A stretch of DNA of 64,000 nt from Chamaea fasciata. Taxonomy: Eukaryota > Chordata > Aves > Passeriformes > Sylviidae. This document shows, one piece after another, positions 1 through 64,000 of this stretch. The DNA is taken from assembly GCA_029207755.1 (NCBI GenBank), contig JARCOQ010000006.1, positions 1,326,846-1,390,845 of the forward strand, given 5' to 3'. A program made the translations under genes and the position numbers. Within the stretch, counting starts at the first letter, position 1; every line of letters starts with the position of its first letter. A model generated the notes under the pieces. The model did not search any database. It saw nothing but the letters and a program-made list of their open reading frames with translations, and was not told the origin of the DNA.

Positions 1-183
1 GAAATCCCTGGAGTTGTGCTGGGAATTGACGGAGCAGCAGGACGTGGAAAACTCCTCCCCAAAGGCCGCTCTCGGTTTTCCCCCTGGATTCCCAGTTTTC
101 CATGGAAATCCCCTTCCTAAATCCCAAACCCCAGGGACCGCTGCCGTCCCTGTCCGGCTGGGAGAAGGGGGATTCTAAGGAAT

Positions 184-705
184 TACGGAATCATGGAATC
201 CCAGACTGGTTTGGGATGGAAGGGACCTTAGGGATCATCCGGATCCAACCCCACGGGCCGGGAACCGTCCACTGGATCAAATCCAACAAGGAATTTCCCG
301 AGGGTGCTGGAGAAGAAGGGACCAAGGTCCGGATTAGCTGTCACCCTCTGGAATTTTCCCTGGACACATCCCATGGAAGTTTCTCCCTGTGCTCCATCAT
401 ATCCAGCCTGGAGAAGGGAAAGGCTCCAGAGATTCCTTGGAGCGCATTCCAGACCCCAGAGGAGCTCCGGGAGAGCTGGAGAGGGGCCGGGGCCAAGGCC
501 TGGAGGGACAGGACACAGGGAATGGCTTCCCACTGGGAAAGGGGACATCGGGCTGGGATCTTGGGAATTAGCAATTCCTGCCTGGGAGGGCGGGGAGGGG
601 CTGGGCTGGAATTCCCAGATTTCCCTGGATCCCTGGGAATGTCCAAGGCCGGGCTGGATCCACCTGGGAAGCTGGGAGCTGTCCCCGCCCATGGGACGTT
701 CCCTC
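184..705 (+). mobile_element. CR1 3'-end fragments (two, opposite orientations)
   Basis: 184-290 resembles a minus-sense CR1 3' end (GGTTTGGGATGGAAGGGACC). 405-705 is a plus-sense CR1 3' region with GGAGAGCTGGAGAGGGGC and GGACACAGGGAATGGCTTCC. CR1 is the main avian LINE; copies are usually 5'-truncated. In DYSF intron 32. Confidence 0.75.
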
Positions 706-733
706 TGCTCCCGGAATTCCATCCCGGACTCAC

Positions 734-37666
<36,933 letters not shown>

Positions 37667-37800
37667 CGTCCCCTCCCCCACCCCCTTCTGCATCCCCCGC
37701 CCCCCTTCGATTCCCAAAAAAAAAAAAATCCCGGGATTTTCCCCCCGCCCCGAGCTCCGCCTCCCTTAAAGGGCCCCGGGCCTGGGGGAGGGGCGGGGCT
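37667..37800 (-). promoter_or_regulatory. DYSF: Candidate core promoter/5' UTR of canonical DYSF exon 1
   Basis: GC-rich stretch directly upstream of the ATG, with a GC box (GGGGCGGGGC, about 37790-37799) and CCGCCCC at 37745-37751. No clear TATA box. A minisatellite starts right above it at 37.8 kb, so the unique promoter sequence is very short. Confidence 0.35.
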
Positions 37801-38425
37801 GTGGGGACACCCCCCCCTTGGGGACATCGGGGGGATTTGGGGGTCCCCACCCCCGCACTGTCCCCAAGGCGGGAATTTTGGGGTCCCCACCCCCCTTCGG
37901 GGACATCGGGGGGATTTTGGGGTCCCCAAGGCGGGAATTTTGGGGTCCCCACTCCCTCGGTGTCACCAGAAAGGGAATTTCGGGGTCCCCACCCCCCCCT
38001 TTGGGGACATCGGTGGGGTTTTGGGGTCCCTACAGCCCCCACTGTCCCCAAGAGGGAATTTTGGGGTCCCCTCCCCCCCTTTGGGGACATCGGGACGGAT
38101 TTTGGGGTCCCCAACGCTCCATTGTCCCCAAGAGGGAATTTTGGGGTGCCCACCCCCTCAGTGTCACCAGAAAGGGAATTTTGGGGTCCCCACCCACCTT
38201 TGGGGACATCGGGGGGATTTTGGGGTCCCCACTCCCCCACATTGTCCCCAAGGCGGGAATTTCGGGGTCCCCACCCCTCCTTTGGGGACATCAAGAAGTT
38301 TTGGGGTCCCCACCCCCACATTGTCCCCAAGGCGGGAATTCTGGGGTCCCCACCCCCCCTTTGTCCCCAAGAGGGAATTTTGGGGTCCCCACCCCCGTCA
38401 GTTTTCCCCGGGGGGATTTCGGGGT
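37800..38425. repeat. GGGGTCCCCACCCCC minisatellite (just upstream of DYSF)
   Basis: Units of about 60-75 bp with TTTGGGGTCCCCACCCCC, TTGTCCCCAAG and GCGGGAATT. Ends at the core promoter of canonical exon 1. Confidence 0.92.
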
Positions 38426-38624
38426 CCCCACGCCCCGTTTTGGGATTGGGGCGGGAACAGCTGGGCACGGCCCCGCCCCCTCCCTCCGGCTATTTTTGGG
38501 AATTCTTTCCAGCCACGGCCTTTCCCAGAAATCCGCTTCGGGAGATCCCGCCCCAAAACCGGGATGGGATCCGGGATCCGGGATCTGGGATCCGGGATCC
38601 GCCTTTTCCCTGGTTTCCCCCGGA

Positions 38625-39035
38625 TCCCTTCCCCTCATTCCCGATTTTCCCTCCTTGGAAAATCCCATTCCTGGTTTTCCCCTTTTTGGATTTTTCCAAC
38701 CCCATTCCCATTTTTCTGACCCCATTCCCACTTTTCCCACTTTGGGTTTATCCGATCCCATTCCCATTTTTCCTTCTTTGGGTTTTTCCAACCCCATTCC
38801 CCTTTTCCCTCTGGATTTATCCGACCCCATTCCCATTTATCCAACCCCCATTCCTGCTTTTCCCTCTTGAAGTTTATCCCATTCCTGGTTTTCCTTCTTT
38901 GGGTTCATCCAACGCCATTCCCACTTTTTCCTTCTTGGATTTATCCCATCCCCGTTTTTTCTTCTTTGGATTTATCCGATCCCATTCCCATTTTTCCCTC
39001 TTTGGATTTATCCAACCCCGATCCCATTTTTCCCG
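38625..39035. repeat. TTCCCATTTTTCC minisatellite (intergenic)
   Basis: Units of about 40 bp with GGATTTATCCGACCCCATTC and CATTTTTCCCTCTTTGG. Confidence 0.88.
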
Positions 39036-39084
39036 GCCCCAAATTCCAGGCTCAGCCGCGACCCCAAAGCCAGAAGAGCCGGGA

Positions 39085-40225
39085 GTGTCCCCAACCCCAC
39101 GAGTGTCCCCAACCCCTGTGAATGTCCCCAACCCCGCGAGTGTCCCCAACCCCCACGAGTGTCCCCGCCACATCAGTGTCCCCAACGCCTGTGAGTGTCC
39201 CCAACGCCCACGAGTGTCCCCAACCCCCACGAGTGTCCCCGCCACATCAGTGTCCCCAACGCCTGTGAGTGTCCCCAACGCCCACGAGTGTCCCCAACCC
39301 CCACGAGTGTCCCCGCCACATCAGTGTCCCCAACGCCTGTGAGTGTCCCCAACCCCGCGAGTGTCCCCAACCTCCACGAGTGTCCCCAACCCCCGCGAGT
39401 GTCCCCAAGCCCGCGAGTGACCCCAACCCCTGCCAGTGTCCCCAACGCCCACGAGTGTCCCCGCCACATCAGTGTCCCCAACCCCGCGAGTGTCCCCAAC
39501 CCCGCGAGTGTCCCCAACCCCTGTGCCATATGAGTGTCCCCAACGCCCACGAGTGTCCCCACCACATCAGCGTCCCCATCACCTGTGAGTGTCCCCAACG
39601 CCCGCCAGTGTCCCCAACTCCACGAGTGTCCCCAATCCCATGAGTGTCCCCAATGACTGTGAGTGTCCCCAACCCCTGTGAGTGTTGCCAACCCCCACGA
39701 GTGTCCCCAACCCCTGCCAGTGTCCCCAACCCCCGCAAGTGTCCCCAACCCTGTGAGTGTCCCCAACGCCATGAGTGTCCCCAACCCCTGCCGGTGTCCC
39801 CAACCCCCGCAAGTGTCCCCAACCCCGCGAGTGTCCCCTACCCCTGTGCCATATGAGTGTCCCCAATCCCTGCGAGTGTCCCCACCACATCAGTGTCCCC
39901 ATCACCTGTGAGTGTCCCCAACCTCTGCAGGTGTCCCCAACCCCTGGGAGCGTCCCCACTACCTGTGACTGTCCCCAGCACCTCTGAGTGTCCCCATGGG
40001 AAGTGCCACATGTGTGTCCCCAGCACCTCTGAGTGTCCCCAACACCTGTGACAGTCCCCATGGGAAGTGCCACCTGTGCGTCCCCTCAACATGTGTCACA
40101 CCTGTGTCCCCAACCCTGTGAGTGTCCCCGGCCCCTGTGAGTGTCCCCAACACCTGTGTCCCCATGCCGTGTGCCACATGCGTGTCCCCAACACCTCCAC
40201 GTGCCCCCAACCCCCGTGACTGTCC
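39085..40225. repeat. GAGTGTCCCCAACCCC minisatellite (intergenic)
   Basis: Units of about 16-19 bp (GAGTGTCCCCAACGCCCAC), with a longer-range block of about 100 bp containing CCGCCACATCAGTGTCC. Over 1.1 kb. Confidence 0.92.
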
Positions 40226-40261
40226 CCACCGCCTGGGCCACGCGTGCTGCCGGTGCCACCA

Positions 40262-40575
40262 CCCCAGCCTGGTCCCGGTGTCCCCCTGTCCCCACGGGGG
40301 TCCCGCGGTGTCCCCAGCCGCGCTGCCAGCCCCGTGTCGCCTCTCGGTGTCCCCCCTGTCCCCACGGGGGTCACTCGGTGTCCCCAGCCGCGCTGCCAGC
40401 CCCGTGTCGCCTCTCGGTGTCCCCCCTGTCCCCACGGGGGTCACTCGGTGTCCCCAGCCGCGCTGCCAGCCCCGTGTCGCCTCTCGGTGTCCCCCTGTCC
40501 CCACGGGGGTCCCGCGGTGTCCCCAGCCGCGCTGCCAGCCCCGTGTCGCCTCTCGGTGTCCCCGCCCGGTGTCGC
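40262..40575. repeat. 70-bp minisatellite, 4 copies (intergenic)
   Basis: Marker CGCTGCCAGCCCCGTGTCGC recurs at about 40321, 40391, 40461 and 40530. Followed by a poly-C run (40605-40622). Confidence 0.92.
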
Positions 40576-40635
40576 CACCCCCGTGCCGGTGCCAGCTGTG
40601 CCGTCCCCCCCCCCCCCCCCCCCGCCCCCGCCGCC

Positions 40636-40690
40636 TCCTCATTAACCTTTCTTGATTAACGCAATTAATTCCAGCTCCTCCTGAGCTCCT
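40636..40690. promoter_or_regulatory. TTAAC-rich island between EBF4 and DYSF
   Basis: Unique block CATTAACCTTTCTTGATTAA continuing into GCAATTAATTCCAGCTCC. It resembles the other AT-rich islands of EBF4 and differs from the tandem repeats next to it. Candidate conserved element downstream of EBF4 and upstream of DYSF. Confidence 0.35.
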
Positions 40691-41129
40691 GCCGGCGCGC
40701 GGGGGCGGGGGGAGGTGACAGGAGGTGACACCGCAGCTGGAGGGGACCGGGGGGTGGCCTGGAGGGGGAGGGGGGGGAGGGCGGGGGGGGTCGCGCCTGG
40801 AGCATTCCCGGGATTCCAGCGTTGGGAATGAGCCGGGGCTGGGGGGTGGGGACATCACCGCTGTGTCCCCAAAGCGGGGGGGTGGGGACACGCCGGGGGG
40901 GTGACACGGGTGTCACAAATCCCGGGAGTCGCAGCTTTTCCACGAGGTCTTTTAATTCCCAATTGGGGTCCGCCCCGGCCCCCCGGCCACGCCCTGCGAC
41001 ACCTCCGCGACAACGGGGGGGACATTGTCCCCAAGGGTCACCCCCCTCCCTCCCTCCCCCAGCCCCGGGGGTGGTGGGAGGGGACACGCGGTGACACCGA
41101 GAGGGGACAGACACGGAGGGGGAAAGGGG

Positions 41130-41295
41130 GAATGTTGGGAATTGTTCCCGTTTTATGTACAAAATTCCCGGCGGGAGGAGGGGACAGGGACACCCAGGGG
41201 ACACCCTGGGGACACCCAGGGACCTCCCCCCTCCCTGCGGTCAAAATAATTCTGATAATTAATATTGGTAATCATGGCGATAATTAATGGCAGGG
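41130..41295. other. AT-rich unique segment downstream of EBF4, possible 3' UTR end or CNE
   Basis: Includes TTTTATGTACAAAATTCCC near 41151 and GATAATTAATATTGGTAATC near 41254. On the minus strand the first reads CATAAA, a weak polyadenylation-signal variant, 2.3 kb past the EBF4 stop. It could mark the transcript end or a conserved element; neither is proven. Confidence 0.25.
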
Positions 41296-41604
41296 GACAG
41301 GGACCGAGGTGTCCCCAAGCCCCGGGTGGCACCGGGATCCAGATCCGGGACCTGGAATTGTGGGAATGGGATTCTGGAATTGCGGGTGAGGCTCCGGATG
41401 TGGAGTGGGGAGAGAGCCGGGAAAGGTGCGGGGAGCTGAGTCCCACCCGGGATGTCCGTCCTGGCCTGGGGTGTCCATCCCACCTGGAGAATCCATCCCA
41501 CCCGGAAAACCCGTCCTGTTCCTGGAGAATCCATCCCACCCGGAGAATCCATCTCTCCTGGGAGCATCCGCCCTGTCCCAGATCATCCCACCTGCCTTGG
41601 AGGA

Positions 41605-42168
41605 TCCATCCATCGTCCATCCATCATCCATTGTCCATCCATCGTCCGTCCATCATCCATCATCCATGCATCGTCCATCCATCATCCATTGTCCATCCAT
41701 CATCCATCATCCATCCATCCATCATCCATCCATCATCCATCCATCATCCATCCACCATCCATCCACCATCCATCATCCATCCATCCATCATCCATCATCC
41801 ATCCATCCATCATCCATCCATCAATCATCCATCCATCATCCACCATCCACCCATCATCCATCCATCCACCCATCATCCATCCATCCACCCATCATCCATC
41901 CATCATCCATCATCCATCATCCATCCATCATCCATCCATCCATCCATCCACCCATCATCCATCCATCATCCATCCATCCACCCATCATCCATCCATCATC
42001 CATCATCCATGCATCGTCCATCCATCATCCATCCATCCATCATCCATCCATCATCCATCCATCCATCCATCCACCCATCATCCATCCATCATCCATCCAT
42101 CCACCCATCATCCATCATCCATCCATCATCCATCCATCCGTCCGTCCGTCCATCCGTCCATCCATCCC
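41605..42168. repeat. (ATCC/ATC)n microsatellite, 560 bp (3' of EBF4)
   Basis: ATCCATCC and ATCATCC words only. It may lie in the EBF4 3' UTR. Confidence 0.95.
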
Positions 42169-42179
42169 ACTCCAGATCT

Positions 42180-43180
42180 TCCCCCCTGCCCAGGAGCATC
42201 CATCTTTTCCTGGATTATCCCCCTAATCCCCAATATCCATCTTGTTCCGGAGCATCCAGCCCATCCTGGATCATCTCTCCAACCCCGAGTATCCACCTCG
42301 CTCTGGATCATCCATCCTATTCTGGAGCATCCATTCCACCTGGAGCACCCATCGTATTCCAGAGCATCCAACCCACCTTGGATCATCCGCTCCAACTTGG
42401 GTCATCCATACCACATGGATCATCTGTCCTTTTCCAAAGGTTCCATCCCACCTTGGATCATCCATCCCACCTCAGACCGTCCATCCTTTTCCAGAGCTTC
42501 CATCCCACATGGAACATCCATCCAACCTTGGATCATCCATCCCACCAGGATCATCCCTCCCACCCAGATCATCCATCCAACCTTGGATCATCCATCCTTT
42601 TCTGGATCACCCCTCTCACCTTGGATCATCCATCCCACCTGGAGCTTCCATCCCACCTTCCATCCCACCTTGGATCATCGCTCCTTTTCCAGAGCTTCCA
42701 TCCCACCTTGGGTCATCCATCCCACCTTGGATCATCCGTCCCTTTCCAGAGTTTCCATCCCACCTCAGATCATCCATCCTTTTCCAGAGCATCCATCTCT
42801 CCTGGATCATCCATCCCACCTTGGATCATGCATCCAACCTTGGATCATCCATTCCACCTTCGAACACTCAGCCCATCCTGGAGCTTCCATCCCACCTTGG
42901 ACCACCCATCCTTATCCAGAGCTTCCATCCCACCTTGGATCACCCATCCTTATCCAGAGCTTCCACCGACCCGGAACTTCCATCCCACCATGGATCAATC
43001 CATCCTTTTCCAGAACTTCCATCCCACCTTGGACCATCCATCCTTATCCAGAGCTTCCATCCCACCTTGGATCACCCATCCTTATCCAGAGCTTCCACCG
43101 ACCCGGATCTTCCATCCCACCCTGGATCATCCATCCTTTTCCAGCCCATCCACCCCACCTTGGATCATCCACCCCACCTG
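42180..43180. repeat. Degenerate GGATCATCCATCCCACCTT array (3' of EBF4)
   Basis: Units of about 20-60 bp with TTGGATCATCCATCC and AGAGCTTCCATCCCACC. It grades into the (ATCC)n tract below it. Confidence 0.9.
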
Positions 43181-43496
43181 GGTCACCCATCCCGCCCATC
43201 CCGGCGCCTCCACCTGGCGCCCTCCTCTCCCCCCATTCCCGGCTCTCTCCGCCTCTTCCCGAGGCCAAACCCGGGAATTTTGGCTCATTCCAGGATTTCC
43301 CCGAGTCCCCCCCTCAGCCGGGCCAGGCCGGGGTCACCCGGGCCGGGGACATCGCGAGGCCGTGTCCCTGTCATCCCGCTCCGCCCGGCGGCTCCGGCGC
43401 CACCCCGGCTCCGAGGGGAGGGCACAGGGGACAGGGATGTCCCCAATCCTTGTCCCCGCTCCTGTCCTGGTGGGACGGGGGGTCCGGAGCCCCTCC

Positions 43497-62819
<19,323 letters not shown>

Positions 62820-62864
62820 CTGCTCCTTCCGGGGGTCGGGGACAAAATGAGCGCGGATGGGGAC

Positions 62865-64000
62865 GGCTGGTCACTCCGTGTCCCCTCTGTGCCCTCCTGG
62901 TCACTCCGGGTCCCTTCTCCTGGTCACTCCGTGTCCCCTCCAGGTCACTCCGGGTCCCCTCTGTGCCCTCCTGGTCACTCCGTGTCCCCTCTGTGCCCTC
63001 CTGGTCACTCCGTGTCCCCTCTCCCGGTCACTCCGTGTCCCCACTCCTGGTCACTCCGTGTCCCCTCTCCCGGTCACTCCGTGTCCCCTCTCCTGGTCAC
63101 TCCGTGTCCCCTCTCCCGGTCACTCCGTGTCCCCTCTCCCGGTCACTCCGTGTCTCCTCTCCCGGTCACTCCGTGTCCCCACTCCTGGTCACACCGTGTC
63201 TCCTCTCCCGGTCACTCCGTGTCCCTTCTCCTGGTCACTCCGTGTCCCCTCCCGGTCACTCCGTGTCCCCTCTCCTGGTCACTCCGTGTCCCCTCTCCCG
63301 GTCACTCCGTGTCCCCTCTCCCGGTCACTCCGTGTCCCCACTCCTGGTCACACCGTGTCTCCTCTCCCGGTCACACCGTGTCTCCTCTCCCGGTCACTCC
63401 GTGTCCCTTCTCCTGGTCACTCCGTGTCCCCTCCCGGTCACTCCGTGTCCCCCACTCCCGGTCACTCCATGTCCCCTCTCCTGATCACTCCGTGTCCCCT
63501 CTGTGCCCTCCCGGTCACTCCGTGTCCCCCTCTCCTGGTCACTCCATGTCCCCTCTGTGCCCTCCTGGTCACTCCGTGTCCCCTCTCCTGGCCACTCGGT
63601 GTCCCCTCCCGGTCACTCCGTGTCCCCTCTCCTGGTCACTCCGTGTCCCCTTCTGGTCACTCCATGTCCCCTCCGTGCCCTCCCGGTCACTCCATGTCCC
63701 CTCCTGGTCACTCCATGTCCCCTCTCCTGGTCACTCCGTGTCTCCTCCCGGTCACTCCGTGTCCCCTCTGTGCCCTCCTGGTCACTCCGTGTCCCCTCCC
63801 GGTCACTCCGTGTCCCCTCTGTGCCCTCCTGGTCACTCCATGTCCCCTCCTGGTCACTCCAGGTCCCCTCTCCTGGTCACTCCGTGTCCCCTCTCCTGGT
63901 CACTCCGTGTCCCCTCTGTGCCCTCCTGGTCACTCCCTGTCCCCTCCAGGTCACTCCGTGTCCCCTCTGTGCCCTCCTGGTCACTCCCTGTCCCCTCCAG
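62865..64000. repeat. GGTCACTCCGTGTCCCCTCT minisatellite, continues past window end
   Basis: About 23-bp units (CTCCTGGTCACTCCGTGTCC) with CTCTGTGCC inserts; over 45 copies. In the EBF4 intron before the NGEKTNN exon. Upstream EBF4 exons are not in this stretch. Confidence 0.94.

Noticed and set aside
1..100. Possible next DYSF exon (DPYAIV...) at the window edge
   Set aside because: No frame on the minus strand matches the expected C2D sequence; the exon must lie outside the window.
40930..41000. Short minus-strand peptide-like stretch ELKDLVEKLRLPGF
   Set aside because: No ferlin, EBF or other family match and no splice borders; probably chance in unique DNA, though UTR is possible.
41152..41157. 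CATAAA on the minus strand as the EBF4 polyadenylation signal
   Set aside because: A weak variant 2.3 kb past the stop with no supporting downstream element; kept only as a possibility.

Overview
This window is vertebrate nuclear DNA, almost certainly from a bird and probably a songbird-like lineage. The evidence is intron-split ferlin and EBF genes, many 3' ends of CR1 retroposons (the main avian LINE), and very GC-rich, satellite-filled introns of the kind seen on small avian microchromosomes. No bacterial, viral or RNA gene was seen. Both genes lie on the minus strand, so transcription runs from high to low coordinates.

Gene 1 is dysferlin (DYSF), about 734-37666. I could place 32 consecutive coding exons plus one alternative first exon by splice sites, reading phase and match to the known dysferlin protein. 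They cover about 1,175 residues: C2A, C2B, FerI, C2C, FerA, the DysF region and the start of C2D. The C-terminal half lies beyond position 1. Two mutually exclusive first exons are present: the canonical one at 37579-37666 and the 'v1' type at 34783-34876. The 42-base alternative exon 17 is at 21906-21947. A CpG-rich block with a palindromic CRE lies between the first exons and may be the second promoter.

Gene 2 is EBF4, an early B-cell factor/COE transcription factor, about 43497-62819. Fourteen exons are present, from within the DNA-binding domain through the zinc knuckle, IPT/TIG and helix-loop-helix regions to the stop codon. The 5' exons lie beyond 64000. EBF4 ends 5.8 kb upstream of DYSF exon 1, in the same orientation.

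Nearly all non-coding DNA is tandem repeat, and almost every intron above about 0.5 kb carries its own array with a different unit (10, 11, 12, 15, 22, 37, 42, 57, 66 or 100 bp and others). Notable elements are a 10-bp satellite organised as a 100-bp higher-order repeat (10.96-12.27 kb), a 303-base all-purine tract (8604-8906), an octamer array that grew from a CR1 3' tail (22.09-22.64 kb), a 3-kb CCCCAAAA-type array (51.6-54.7 kb), and a perfect 170-bp tandem duplication whose units each hold a perfect palindrome with 40-bp arms (54951-55290). AT-rich islands with TAATTA and ATGCAAAT motifs stand out in and near EBF4 and look like conserved regulatory elements.

The two genes are not known to act together. 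Dysferlin is a calcium-binding membrane-repair protein and EBF4 is a DNA-binding regulator; their link here is only physical adjacency.
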